A DNA stretch of 64,000 bases from Nostoc sp. KVJ3 (GTDB lineage Bacteria > Cyanobacteriota > Cyanobacteriia > Cyanobacteriales > Nostocaceae), in contig NZ_WWFG01000002.1 of NCBI RefSeq assembly GCF_026127265.1, positions 3,319,501 through 3,383,500 on the forward strand, read 5' to 3'. The position numbers were made by a program, and so were the translations under genes. Position 1 is the first letter of the stretch. Each line of letters begins with the position of its first letter. The notes under the pieces are model-generated. The model was not told the DNA's origin and ran no database searches. It worked only from the letters and a program-made list of their open reading frames with translations. Below are positions 8,859 to 17,297 of the stretch, in pieces.

Positions 8859-8977
8859 TAATGACTTGCATCCCTGTCAAATGACTGGCTGTCATATATT
8901 TTTGTATAAGGTGTAATTAATAGTACTGAGTAGTCGGGGAAATGATATAGGAATCCGGTTCGATTTCTGAAAAGATA

Positions 8978-9081
8978 CTAGTACAGTGCGGCGGAAATAA
9001 ACCACCCATTCCAAATCAATGAAACCCTCATGCTGTATTCGTTTTTAATTTTTAATTTTTAATTCCGCCCTGCGGTACTAG
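8978..9081. repeat. Small inverted-repeat element (104 bp)
   Basis: Ends read CTAGTACAGTGCGGCGGAA at the left and TTCCGCCCTGCGGTACTAG at the right, imperfect inverted copies of each other. The inside is A/T-rich, including a TTTTTAATTTTTAATTTTTAA stretch (9043-9062). The form is that of a non-autonomous repeat inserted upstream of the mbnP-like gene. Confidence 0.6.
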
Positions 9082-9147
9082 GGTGTGTTAGCACGGAGAG
9101 TACGGCACCAAACCCTTGATAATGGTGTGTTACGAACTTCGTTCTAA

Positions 9148-9303
9148 GAGGTTGTTTGAAAAGTTTTTTTATACGCCTAACCCTTGGAGATCCCCCTAAA
9201 CCCCCTTAAAAAGGGGGACTTTGATTCTTCCCCCTTTTTAAGGGGGGTTAGGGGGGATCAACGAGTGCCTAAAATCACACCTAACTACTTTTCAAACAAC
9301 CTC
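9148..9303. mobile_element. MITE, TIR GAGGTTGTTTGAAAAGT, TAA target duplication
   Basis: 156-bp element with perfect 17-bp terminal inverted repeats (GAGGTTGTTTGAAAAGT at the left, its complement ending CCTC at 9303), flanked on both sides by TAA (9145-9147 and 9304-9306), the expected 3-bp target duplication. The interior holds a second large inverted repeat of C-rich and G-rich runs (about 9188-9260). There is no coding capacity. It belongs to the same family as the element at 19589-19905. Confidence 0.8.
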
Positions 9304-9338
9304 TAACACCTAAGTAGTTAAACAAAATTAATTACACA

Positions 9339-9510
9339 ATGTCATTGCGAATGGAGCGTAAAGCCTTCGGCATAGCTTCGCTTAACGCGGTAGCGTCTCG
9401 TAGAGATAGCAAAATGAAGCATAAGTCCTTCGGACACGCTTCGCGAACGCGGGGGCTGGGATTGCAACTCTTGGAGACGCTGTTCGCGTTCGCTTCGCTC
9501 GCAATGACTG
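9339..9510. repeat. Palindromic repeat cluster bounded by GTCATTGCG
   Basis: The segment opens with ATGTCATTGCGAATGGAGC and closes with TTCGCTCGCAATGACTG, an inverted pair, and is filled with short palindromic words ('CTTCGCTTAACGCGGTAGCG', 'TCCTTCGGACACGCTTCGCG'). Open frames across it on both strands come only from repeat composition. A shorter relative with the same ends is at 12548-12593. Confidence 0.6.
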
Positions 9511-9687
9511 TAATTAATTCTGCATGGTTAATTATCAGGGCAAACGCATAATTTGATATCGTCAATGTTTGACAGCTTGTCTTTTGACAGCCTGACTTTG
9601 CAAAGTAAACAATCTTACTAGAATTCTGAAGGTATAACACTTAATAGTTGCCTTCTAAATCTTGGATATAGGTGTGGTTTTTGTGGA

Positions 9688-12315
9688 GTGTGGGGGGCAG
9701 TTTTGAAGTTAAAACAGAGTGTTTATATAGGTATAGCTAGTACAATTTGTTTGCTGATAACCGAGAAAGCAAATGCACAAAATAACCAGATATTTACCTT
9801 AGTAAACACAGAGAGGATTCAACAAAAAGTTGATCGACAAGACGCTTTGTCTTTGCGTTCAGAAAAGATTTCGGCAGTCATAAGTAAAATTGAGTTAGCG
9901 AGTCTAAGCATTTCTCGACTAAGTGATATTGAGCATCTTAAAACGAGTGCTAAAGATTTATTAGCACAAGAGGGACAAAATTCTGAAGTTATTCAGATTG
10001 TTAATGTGCAAATCAAATCGACGGAAATTGGTTTAGAAGTTATCCTAGAAACCTCAACTGGAAAAATATTAGTCCCAGTAACCTCAAGTATTAACAATAC
10101 ATGGATTGCAGACATTCCAAATGCTGAGTTAGCTTTGCCAGAAGGGAAGGAATTTCAAGCTGATGCTCCCACAAAGGGAATCGCTTCAGTTAAAGTTACT
10201 CAACTGGATACCAGTAAAGTCAGAGTCAGTATAACTGGGGTAGAAGGTATACCTAGTGTACAAGTGACTCCGAGCGATCGCAGTTTAATTTTTAGCTTAT
10301 CTCCCGCTTCTCCAAGCGATATAGAACTGGTGGTGACGGCTGAAAAAACGCCAGAAAATCCACAGGATGTACCTATCAGCTTAACTGTGCTACCCAGAAA
10401 AGAAATTGAAGATGGACAAATCAACTCAATTCGGGGTATTGCAGCCAACACTCCTAACTTTTTTACTACTACAAACGATCGTGCTTTTAACTTCTATAGC
10501 ATTCGAGGTTTAAGTAATAGCAATTATCTCACTAGAGACACCGTTGGTTTCTACATTGATGATGTCCCCTACGAAAATGCTCACCAGTTTCTTCCAGGAA
10601 TCCTATTTGACTTAGAACGAGTAGAAATACTGCGGGGGCCACAAAGCACTCTCTATGGTCGTAACAGCCAAGCGGGAGTGGTCAATATTATTAGCCGCCA
10701 ACCTAGTAATTCACCAGAAATTGATGCCAGTTTTGGTTATGGAAATTACAATCAGTATCAAGCACAGTTGTCGTTGAGTAATGCCATCATTCCCGATAAA
10801 CTGGCCTTTCGTTTGTCTGGAGCATACAGTTCAAGGGATGGCTTTAGCGAAAATACTTTCTTGAATGAAAGCGCCGATTCCCAGTCAAGTATCGCTGGAC
10901 GTGCGAATATCCTCTGGACTCCTTCACCAGAATGGAGTATTTCTTTTAATGCGATCGGTTCTGGAAACCGAGATGGGGACAACACATTTGTTCCTTTGAG
11001 TCAAAAAAATAGATTCCAAACGGATGTAAATTTCCCTGGTTCAACTGACTTGTCTATCAATACGCAATCATTACGAGTTGCTTACGATGGGCCTGATTTG
11101 CGGTTAACTTCGATTACAGCCCACAGTTTTACTGATTTTAATTATCGGGCTGATGTAGATTATACTTCTGATGATTTATTCCGCTACGATTCGGGGATTA
11201 AATCAACTATCTGGAGCCAAGAAATCCGGCTGCAATCTCCTGAAAAGAGCGATCGCTTCCGTTGGCTAGTTGGTGGTTATTACCAAAATAGAGATTTAAT
11301 CTTAGATCCACAATCGTTAATTTACACACCATTAGGAGCTACGACATCTGGATTACCAGAACCTGGAACAGATAATACCTCAGCAAGTTATTATCAAACA
11401 ACCTATGCTGCTTTTGGTCAAGTAGATTTTAAAGTTATAGAACCACTGACTTTAACAGCAGGATTGCGATATGAAAGCAACCGCGAAGAATTAAATCGCC
11501 AAAGAGTGTTTGAATCTGCTAGCGGGGTAGTTCCTAATGGCATAGCCTATAACAATGCTACTGTTTCTGATGATGTTGTACTGCCGAAGTTTGCCATCCA
11601 ATATGCTTTTAATGAAAATGTATCAGTGTATGGTAGTGTTACTCGTGGCTATAAACCACCGACTCAGAATTACAGCACAGATAATATAGAATTGTTGGTT
11701 GTGCGGCCAGAAAAATCATGGAACTACGAACTTGGTGTGAAAACATCTTGGTTAAATAATCGTCTCACAGCGAATCTAGCCGCGTTCTGGAATGATATTA
11801 ATGATTATCAAGTTTCCCTGGTTGGCTCTGACGGCTTTACTATCAATAATGCCAATGCTCAAGTGACAGTCAAAGGTTTTGAACTGGAGCTGAAAGCTAC
11901 ACCTATTGAGAGATTAGATATTATCGCTGGATTTGGCTATGCCGATGGGAGATTTACGAAATATACTAACCCATTTACTGGTCAAAGCTTTAATGGTAAT
12001 CGGTTAACTTTTGCCCCTGAATACACATATAACTTAGCACTACAATATCGTACTCCTGGGGGAATATTCAGCAGAGTAGAATTTCAAGGACTTGGTAGTT
12101 ACTTTTTTGATGAAGCCAACACTATCAAACAAAATCCCTTGGTGCTGGTAAATACTCGTCTGGGTTATGAGGCCAAGAACTACGGTATTTACTTTTATGT
12201 CAACAATATTTTTGACGAAGTTTATGTTACCACAGCTTTCGGGCAATCACCTGACCCACTTGTGTCCTATGGAGACAGACGCACTTTTGGATTTCAAGTT
12301 CGCACGAGTTTTTAA
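9688..12315 (+). CDS. TonB-dependent outer-membrane receptor with N-terminal AMIN domain
   Basis: 875 aa from the GTG at 9688; a TTG at 9703 gives 'MKLKQSVYIGIASTICLL..', a clean signal peptide ending near ANAQ, and may be the true start. Residues about 105-180 resemble the AMIN domain found on cyanobacterial siderophore receptors. The plug follows ('VTAEKTPENPQDVPISLTVL', 'YSIRGLSNSNY', 'VGFYIDDVPYEN', 'DLERVEILRGPQSTLYGRNS', 'GVVNIISRQP'), then a 22-strand-type barrel ending in the expected terminal Phe ('FGFQVRTSF'). It would import an iron or copper chelate, or cobalamin, using TonB energy. Divergent from the MbnP/MbnH pair, so a metal-uptake link is plausible but inferred. Confidence 0.92.
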   Translation: MWGAVLKLKQSVYIGIASTICLLITEKANAQNNQIFTLVNTERIQQKVDRQDALSLRSEKISAVISKIELASLSISRLSDIEHLKTSAKDLLAQEGQNSEVIQIVNVQIKSTEIGLEVILETSTGKILVPVTSSINNTWIADIPNAELALPEGKEFQADAPTKGIASVKVTQLDTSKVRVSITGVEGIPSVQVTPSDRSLIFSLSPASPSDIELVVTAEKTPENPQDVPISLTVLPRKEIEDGQINSIRGIAANTPNFFTTTNDRAFNFYSIRGLSNSNYLTRDTVGFYIDDVPYENAHQFLPGILFDLERVEILRGPQSTLYGRNSQAGVVNIISRQPSNSPEIDASFGYGNYNQYQAQLSLSNAIIPDKLAFRLSGAYSSRDGFSENTFLNESADSQSSIAGRANILWTPSPEWSISFNAIGSGNRDGDNTFVPLSQKNRFQTDVNFPGSTDLSINTQSLRVAYDGPDLRLTSITAHSFTDFNYRADVDYTSDDLFRYDSGIKSTIWSQEIRLQSPEKSDRFRWLVGGYYQNRDLILDPQSLIYTPLGATTSGLPEPGTDNTSASYYQTTYAAFGQVDFKVIEPLTLTAGLRYESNREELNRQRVFESASGVVPNGIAYNNATVSDDVVLPKFAIQYAFNENVSVYGSVTRGYKPPTQNYSTDNIELLVVRPEKSWNYELGVKTSWLNNRLTANLAAFWNDINDYQVSLVGSDGFTINNANAQVTVKGFELELKATPIERLDIIAGFGYADGRFTKYTNPFTGQSFNGNRLTFAPEYTYNLALQYRTPGGIFSRVEFQGLGSYFFDEANTIKQNPLVLVNTRLGYEAKNYGIYFYVNNIFDEVYVTTAFGQSPDPLVSYGDRRTFGFQVRTSF

Positions 12316-12448
12316 CGTAACGCGGAAGTCCCCATCCTCGATCTACCCATTAATCCCTTCTCTGGAAGCCTATAGCGTACACACAAGTCGAAAAATGCTC
12401 TTCTCCCCACATTTTTGTCTGAGCTAAACTATAACGCTGACTGACATT

Positions 12449-12474
12449 TAGCCCTGAACTTCAGTTCAGGGCTA
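12449..12474 (+). terminator. Hairpin downstream of the TonB receptor gene
   Basis: Perfect 11-bp stem TAGCCCTGAAC / GTTCAGGGCTA with a 4-base loop, 134 bp after the receptor stop codon. No T-run follows, so termination is likely but not certain. The rest of the spacer 12316-12731 holds the repeat at 12548-12593 and nothing else I recognise. Confidence 0.5.
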
Positions 12475-12547
12475 GGCTGTTGACTTTGATGGAATTTGGG
12501 GTTTTTTGGTTCATGCTATTTTTGTGGGAGGACAAAATCTCTCTGTT

Positions 12548-12593
12548 GTCATTGCATTCTCCCTTGGCGTTCCCGAAGGGCGAACGCAATGAC
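12548..12593. repeat. Short palindromic repeat TGTCATTGC...GCAATGACA
   Basis: Inverted ends TGTCATTGC and GCAATGACA enclose 'CTTGGCGTTCCCGAAGGGCG'. Same end sequence as the longer cluster at 9339-9510, pointing to one dispersed family present at least twice in this window. Confidence 0.55.
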
Positions 12594-12731
12594 ATATATT
12601 TTGTATGATTTTTTAACTCCTAAAAAGGCATAGAGTCAGTTTTGACGGCATGGGCTGGAGAGTGGGTTTTGAGTTATCGTTGTGAGAGACAATAACTCTA
12701 CTACGGCAGCCCTATCTCTTCAAAGTTTGCG

Positions 12732-14417
12732 ATGGCGCAAGCGCCCACCGTAGGCGATCGCACCCAAGAAGAGAAAATTTATGCGAAGACAATAACTCTA
12801 TTACATCATCCCTCTCTTTTCATCCTTTTATTTTGGCTAAGGTATTGGGATTGCTATATATTTTATTGTGGATACCCTGTAAGCAAAGAAATTTTGTTGT
12901 TACAAGAACGCTATCGTTTAATTAAGCAGATTGGTAAAGGGGGATTCTGTAAAACCTTCCTCGCTGTAGATGAGGGTCAGTTTCCGCCGATTCCTTGCGT
13001 TGTTCAAGAATTATCACTGGAATCTGAAACTTCTATTACTTTTGGGCAAAAGGCGCAACAGCTAGAAGAATTAGGGAATCATCCGCAAATTCCCGCAATG
13101 TTCGCTTATTTTGAGCAGAATGGGCATTTTTATTTAGTGCAGGAGTTTATTGCAGGAACTAATTTAGCTCAGGTGGTAGAAGAAGAAGGCGCTTTTAATG
13201 AAACTCAGATTTGGCAACTTTTAGAAGATGTGTTGCCAGTTTTTCAATTTATGAGCGATCGCCACATCATCCACCGCGACATTAAACCCCACAATATCAT
13301 CCGTAGATCCCCAGTTACCAAAAAAGGGGATTTCGTCATAGTCGATTTTACCACCGCGAAAATCTTCACAGAAATTGATCGGCTAACATCTGAAACCAGT
13401 ATGGGCAGTCCAGAATACGCTGCACCAGAACAAGCTAAAGGAAAAGCAGTTTTTGCTAGTGATTTATATAGCTTGGGCATAACTTGTATTTACTTACTTA
13501 CCCAGATTTCTCCCTTTGATTTATTTGATATTGCTAACGATTGTTGGGTTTGGCAACAATATCTTACTACTAAGGTGAGCGATGTCTGGCGACAAGACTC
13601 AAGGAGTCTACGCCTGGCACAAATTCTCGACAAGCTGCTGCAAAATGCTGTCAATCGCCGCTTTCAATCAGCTGATGAAGTTATGCAAGCAATGGGTATA
13701 GAATCGAAAATCCAAGTTGCGCTGGAAGCACACCCCAAAATTCAAAATCCTCCTTGGCAATGCTTGTATACCCTAACTGGGCATTCTGGGACATTGAGTA
13801 GTGTAAATGCTCTTGCCATCACTCCTGACAGTAACACTTTGGCTAGTGGTAGTGATGACAAAACCATCAAATTGTGGGATTTAAATACCCAAAAAGTCCT
13901 AGCTACCTTATCAGGACACTCCCAAGCAGTGAAATCAGTTGCTTTCAGTCCTGATGGTCAAATTCTGGCAACTGCTAGCGACGATAAAACTATTAAATTG
14001 TGGCAAGTTGAGACATTAAAGGAAATCTCCACCTTATTGGGACACTCACACGCTGTAAAATCAGTTGCTTTTAGTCCAGATGGGCAGATTCTCGCTAGTG
14101 GTAGCTGGGATAAGACAATTAAACTCTGGGATATAAATACTGGTAAAGAAATTTGCACCATAGCTGGACACCAATTACAGGTAAATTCAGTAGCATTTAG
14201 TCCCCAAGGACAGATTTTAGCCAGCGCTAGTTATGACAGAACAATTCGCCTGTGGCAGATACCAAGAGGAGGCAGGGGAGCAGGGAGCAGGGGGCAGGGG
14301 GATATGAATAGTGCTGAGTTAAAAGACTATCCACAAGGGGCGGAGGACATTCCCCTTTCCCCGTGCCCCCTGCTCCCTTGCCTTCTATTGAAAACCGCCC
14401 ATGCTATAGCTTGTTAA
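12732..14417 (+). CDS. Ser/Thr protein kinase-like protein fused to WD40 repeats, 5' part of a frameshifted gene
   Basis: 561 aa. Kinase-like domain about 58-320: glycine loop 'GKGGFCKTF', catalytic loop 'HRDIKPHNII', 'SMGSPEYAAPEQ' and 'SDLYSLGI'. Two key positions are altered: the ATP-binding lysine context, normally 'C.IK.', is 'CVVQEL', and the DFG motif reads 'DFTTA'. WD40 blades follow from about 350 ('LAITPDSNTLASGSDDKTIKLWDL' type repeats, four visible). The frame then runs into a G/C-rich repeat and stops; the next blades continue in another frame at 14363-14797. The first ~55 residues derive partly from a dispersed repeat and are unlike the usual zinc-ribbon N-terminus, so translation may start later, near 12890. 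Confidence 0.8.
   Translation: MAQAPTVGDRTQEEKIYAKTITLLHHPSLFILLFWLRYWDCYIFYCGYPVSKEILLLQERYRLIKQIGKGGFCKTFLAVDEGQFPPIPCVVQELSLESETSITFGQKAQQLEELGNHPQIPAMFAYFEQNGHFYLVQEFIAGTNLAQVVEEEGAFNETQIWQLLEDVLPVFQFMSDRHIIHRDIKPHNIIRRSPVTKKGDFVIVDFTTAKIFTEIDRLTSETSMGSPEYAAPEQAKGKAVFASDLYSLGITCIYLLTQISPFDLFDIANDCWVWQQYLTTKVSDVWRQDSRSLRLAQILDKLLQNAVNRRFQSADEVMQAMGIESKIQVALEAHPKIQNPPWQCLYTLTGHSGTLSSVNALAITPDSNTLASGSDDKTIKLWDLNTQKVLATLSGHSQAVKSVAFSPDGQILATASDDKTIKLWQVETLKEISTLLGHSHAVKSVAFSPDGQILASGSWDKTIKLWDINTGKEICTIAGHQLQVNSVAFSPQGQILASASYDRTIRLWQIPRGGRGAGSRGQGDMNSAELKDYPQGAEDIPLSPCPLLPCLLLKTAHAIAC
14264..14395. repeat. GC-rich inverted repeat (GGGAGCAGGG family) inside the WD40 gene
   Basis: Left arm of GGGAGCAGGG units and right arm of CCCCTGCTCCC units flank a unique core of about 40 bases. 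The same family forms 17384-17610 and parts of the NRPS insertions. It falls exactly between two WD40 blades and coincides with the loss of reading frame, so insertion of this repeat probably caused the break. Confidence 0.75.
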
Positions 14418-14797
14418 GCACCCTTTCGGGTCATGCATGGGCGGTTTTGACAGTCGCTTTTAGTCCTGATGGTCAAATTTTGGCGACAGGTAGTGATGAT
14501 AACACTATTAAATTGTGGGAGGTAAACACAGGTAAGCTAATTTGCACACTCGTAGGCCATTCTTGGTCTGTGGTGGCTGTGGCTTTTACTGCCGATGGCG
14601 AAACGCTCCTAAGTGCAAGTTGCGACAAAACAGTTAAACTTTGGAGGGTAAGCACAGCAGAAGAGATTGTTACTCTCTCTGGTCATGTAGACTCAGTATC
14701 TGCTGTTGCTGTGAGCCAAGTTAGACAATTAATTGCAAGTGGCAGCCGGGACAAGACTATCAAACTGTGGCAGCTTGTAGAACAGCAGAATCGCTAA
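14363..14797 (+). CDS. WD40 repeats, 3' part of the frameshifted kinase-WD40 gene
   Basis: 144 aa beginning inside the repeat and containing three further WD40 blades ('LSGHAWAVLTVAFSPDGQI', 'LVGHSWSVVAVAFTADGE', 'LSGHVDSVSAVAVSQVRQ'), each closing with a 'KLW' strand. Together with the four blades of the upstream frame this would complete a seven-bladed propeller. It has no plausible start signal of its own, so it is read as the displaced C-terminus of the 12732 gene. A sequencing slip in the G/C-rich repeat would also explain it. Confidence 0.75.
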   Translation: MPPAPLPSIENRPCYSLLSTLSGHAWAVLTVAFSPDGQILATGSDDNTIKLWEVNTGKLICTLVGHSWSVVAVAFTADGETLLSASCDKTVKLWRVSTAEEIVTLSGHVDSVSAVAVSQVRQLIASGSRDKTIKLWQLVEQQNR

Positions 14798-14809
14798 TGT
14801 TGTATAATA

Positions 14810-15109
14810 TCAGGCGCTACCTGTGAAGGCAACTTCTGGAAATTTCAACTGAGCTTCTGCCATTGGACGGTTTCTGCCTTCCTCTTGCCAGTAGTTAATC
14901 ACTTCTGTTGCTTTGTTAAGCAACTCGACACGATCCAGATCGGTAATCCAATGTTTGGATTCTAATTCCTTTTTTAACTCTTCCCAGGCATCATTTCTGG
15001 GCCAAAAAAAGTACTTAGTCAAAGGACTTGTACCTTTGCCGACAATTTGATCGACTGCTAGAGCAACGTTTTCGTCTAACCACAAAATTTTCAAAATAAA
15101 CTTGGTCAA
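14810..15109 (-). CDS. 30S ribosomal protein PSRP-3 (Ycf65 family)
   Basis: 99 aa, nearly identical in pattern to the plastid/cyanobacterial small-subunit protein PSRP-3: 'KFILKILWLDENVALAVDQI', 'GKGTSPLTKYFFWPRNDAWE', 'RVELLNKATEVINYWQEEGR', 'FPEVAFTG'. It is a cyanobacterium/plastid-specific component of the 30S subunit and a strong taxonomic marker. The TTG start is preceded by GGAGGTGTGA at good spacing. It is convergent with the WD40 gene, whose stop codon lies 13 bp away, and seems unrelated to its neighbours in function. Confidence 0.95.
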   Translation of the reverse strand: MTKFILKILWLDENVALAVDQIVGKGTSPLTKYFFWPRNDAWEELKKELESKHWITDLDRVELLNKATEVINYWQEEGRNRPMAEAQLKFPEVAFTGSA

Positions 15110-15247
15110 TCACACCTCCGGGAATTTCCGGGCATTACTTAACTAGGATAGCGATCGCTTATTTTAACGCAATACTCTATCAAATGACCAAACACTGATC
15201 GAGAATGGTCTACCATAAAGGATAGTCGGCGCTAACTAAAAATGCTT

Positions 15248-15727
15248 ATGACTGCCCAACTGCCCCAATCTCAAACGGTATCTGGTTCTTCTTTGTATGA
15301 GCAAGATTTTTACCTGTGGATTCAAACCACGGCAGAACTGCTCAAACAAGGTCGGCTGACAGAACTGGATTTAGAGAATTTGATTGACGAAATTGAAACA
15401 ATGGGCAGAAGTGAAAAGAAAGCGCTCAGAAGCAATTTGGAAGTGGTGCTGATGCATCTATTGAAGTCTAAATATCAAGCCGAAAAGCGGTCTGGTAGTT
15501 GGCGAGCAACTATTCGGGAGCATCGCAAGCGCATCAGACAAGCTCTAGAAGAAAGTCCTAGCCTTAAACCCTATTTTGATCAGGTTTTCGGGCTGTGTTA
15601 TGACGATGCTAGGCTCTTGGCTGCCGATGAAACTGAATTGGCTGTAGTTACCTTCCCCGAACAATCTCCTTTTACGCCAGAGCAAGCCCTCGACCCCGAT
15701 TTTTTACCTGATACCATTTCTTTATGA
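15248..15727 (+). CDS. DUF29 family protein (first of a tandem pair)
   Basis: About 159 aa from the ATG at 15248 (an in-frame ATG at 15242 is also possible; 15248 matches the start of the second copy). DUF29 signature: 'YEQDFYLWIQTTAELLKQGR', 'LDLENLIDEIETMGRSEKKA', 'LMHLLK', 'SGSWRATIREHRKRI', 'SLKPYFDQVF', 'FPEQSPFT'. These all-alpha proteins are abundant in cyanobacteria and of unknown function. Its paralogue lies 311 bp downstream, and the first 101 bp of the two coding regions are identical. Confidence 0.9.
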   Translation: MTAQLPQSQTVSGSSLYEQDFYLWIQTTAELLKQGRLTELDLENLIDEIETMGRSEKKALRSNLEVVLMHLLKSKYQAEKRSGSWRATIREHRKRIRQALEESPSLKPYFDQVFGLCYDDARLLAADETELAVVTFPEQSPFTPEQALDPDFLPDTISL

Positions 15728-15739
15728 GGCTGCGCCAAA

Positions 15740-15960
15740 CCCTTTTAACTTCTTTCTTCCTTTGTGTCCTTTGCGTACTTTGCGGTTCGTTTTTCTTTCT
15801 TCTTTCTTGAACTTAAATATGGTTTAGCGCATCTTCATACAGAATTGGTATGCAATACGGTTCAGTTAGGGCTAAAACTCTTTGTCAAAGTCAATTTTTT
15901 TAACGAACCGCCAAGAACGCCAAGGACGCAGAGAGAGGAAAGAAGAGCTTAACCCAAGCG
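15740..15960. repeat. Imperfect inverted repeat between the DUF29 genes
   Basis: Left arm around 15758-15792 (TTTGTGTCCTTTGCGTACTT, then TGCGGTTCG) and right arm around 15903-15940 (CGAACCGCCAAGAACGCC, then AAGGACGCAGAG) are inverted relatives. No coding frame with family resemblance lies between them. Related words occur at 74-143. Confidence 0.5.
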
Positions 15961-16038
15961 TATTGAATTGGTATGAGTCATAATCACACCCTGATTTAAA
16001 AGATTTTGCTGTTAATTTTGAATTCGGAGCGAAGCGAC

Positions 16039-16509
16039 GTGACTGCCCAACTGCCCCAATCTCAAACGGTATCTGGTTCTTCTTTGTATGAGCAAGATTT
16101 TTACCTGTGGATTCAAACCACGGCAGAACTGCTCAAACAAAAGAGTTTCACACAACTGGACTTAGACAACCTGATTGAAGAAATTGAAACGATGGGCAGA
16201 AGTGAAAAGCGGGCATTGGAGAGCAATCTGGAAGTGTTGCTGATGCATCTGCTCAAATATCAAATTCAAACTGAAAGACGCTCAAAAAGTTGGCAGTACA
16301 CAATTTTAGAACACCGCAGGCGAGTCCAAAAGGCACTCAAGGAAAGTCCGAGTTTGAAGCCTTACTTTGATCAAGTTTTTGATGAAAGCTACCAAACGGC
16401 TAGACGGCTGGCTGTCATTGAAACTGGATTAGACATCGCCACTTTCCCCGAACAATCTCTCTTTACACTAGAGCAAGTCCTTGACTCTGATTTTTTACCG
16501 GAGTCATAA
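16039..16509 (+). CDS. DUF29 family protein (second of a tandem pair)
   Basis: 156 aa from the GTG at 16039, chosen because it aligns with the start of the first copy; upstream codons to 16006 are open but unrelated. Same family signature ('EQDFYLWIQTTAELLKQKSF', 'IEEIETMGRSEKRALESNLE', 'SLKPYFDQVFDESYQTARRL'). Bases 16040-16140 are identical to 15249-15349, while the remainder has diverged strongly, which suggests gene conversion or recombination of the 5' end. It is convergent with the TetR gene; the two stop codons overlap by 6 bp. Function unknown. Confidence 0.88.
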   Translation: MTAQLPQSQTVSGSSLYEQDFYLWIQTTAELLKQKSFTQLDLDNLIEEIETMGRSEKRALESNLEVLLMHLLKYQIQTERRSKSWQYTILEHRRRVQKALKESPSLKPYFDQVFDESYQTARRLAVIETGLDIATFPEQSLFTLEQVLDSDFLPES

Positions 16510-17133
16510 TCTGACGCTCTGGCTTGGATGAATAATCAGATCGAGCAAGCCATCGATGAGGCGATCGCTCTCTATTGGCATAATATCTCCACCATGCAGC
16601 AAATCTCGCGTAGTCACAATATGGAGCAGCGTTGCGATAAACATTCTAGCTGCAACTTCTGGGTCGGTAAGCTGAAGTTTAGGATGAGTAGCAAAGTATT
16701 GGGTGATAAAGTCAAGATTTGGTTTCTCAACATTTTGGAGAAAAGCGCGTCCTAGTTCTGGAAAGCGACCTGATTCACCAATGACGATTCTAAAAAGTGC
16801 TATATCTTGCGGGTTTTGAGCAGCACAGTTCAGCATTTTTGTAGCATGAAGTTTCAAGAATACAACGGGTTCTTCTTCGCATGAGGGAAAGTCTTGTTGC
16901 TCAAAAAAGTTTACTTTCTCTGCCATTCGTTGGATTAGGGCGGTAAACAATGTCTCTTTATCGGCAAAGCGTCGGTAAACTGTGGCTTTAGAAACCCCTG
17001 CGGCTGCCACAATTTTATCGATCCTGGCTCCTGCATAGCCATGCTCCATAAACTCCTGCATCGCTCCCCGCAGAATCGCTTCAGTTTTTTCGGGCGATAA
17101 CTCCCGCTCAACACTCTTAACATTACTCATCAC
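16504..17133 (-). CDS. TetR/AcrR family transcriptional regulator
   Basis: 209 aa. Helix-turn-helix at about 18-62: 'ILRGAMQEFMEHGYAGARID', 'KIVAAAGVSKATVYRRFADK', 'ETLF', the canonical TetR pattern. The C-terminal ligand/dimer domain ('FLKLHATKMLNCAAQNPQDI', 'RIVIGESGRFPELGRAF', 'AARMFIATLLHIV') resembles the AefR-like group that often controls efflux genes. Two palindromic operator candidates lie 69-119 bp upstream of its start. The nearest obvious target is the RND adaptor/pump pair downstream on the opposite strand, so a repressor of that efflux system is likely, by inference. Confidence 0.92.
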   Translation of the reverse strand: MMSNVKSVERELSPEKTEAILRGAMQEFMEHGYAGARIDKIVAAAGVSKATVYRRFADKETLFTALIQRMAEKVNFFEQQDFPSCEEEPVVFLKLHATKMLNCAAQNPQDIALFRIVIGESGRFPELGRAFLQNVEKPNLDFITQYFATHPKLQLTDPEVAARMFIATLLHIVTTRDLLHGGDIMPIESDRLIDGLLDLIIHPSQSVRL

Positions 17134-17193
17134 TCAATTTCCCGCTTTGCTGGGCATCCACTAACACTATTGACTGATTTCTATTATACCTCC

Positions 17194-17223
17194 TTGACAA
17201 TACGAAACAGTTTTGTTTACTAT
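17194..17223 (+). promoter_or_regulatory. Candidate sigma-70 promoter overlapping a TetR operator
   Basis: TTGACA at 17194-17199 and TACTAT at 17218-17223 with an 18-bp spacer. The spacer contains operator 1 (17202-17216), a layout suited to repression by steric block. Read rightwards it would transcribe the 26-codon frame at 17298 and possibly the downstream genes. Confidence 0.55.
17202..17216. promoter_or_regulatory. TetR operator candidate 1 (ACGAAACAGTTTTGT)
   Basis: 15-bp quasi-palindrome of form AC.AAACxGTTT.GT centred on 17209. It is repeated almost exactly at 17238-17252. Position between the TetR gene and the rightward promoter fits an operator for that regulator. Confidence 0.65.
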
Positions 17224-17237
17224 TACTTTTAACCAAG

Positions 17238-17252
17238 ACTAAACAGTTTCGT
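17238..17252. promoter_or_regulatory. TetR operator candidate 2 (ACTAAACAGTTTCGT)
   Basis: Second copy of the AC.AAACxGTTT.GT palindrome, centred 36 bp from operator 1, just downstream of the candidate promoter. Two matching dyads in one intergenic space make chance unlikely. Confidence 0.65.
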
Positions 17253-17297
17253 CTGTTAGAACTAACTCAGCCGAAACAAAAATCAAGGAGAGTACAA

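Noticed and set aside
8870..8960. Possible TTGACA promoter before the mbnP-like gene
   Set aside because: A TTGACA is present at about 8875-8880 on the minus strand, but no acceptable -10 box at 16-18 bp was found unless the later start codon is used.
9332..9640. Open frames of 70-102 codons on both strands
   Set aside because: They lie entirely within palindromic repeat sequence and show only repeat-derived amino-acid patterns.
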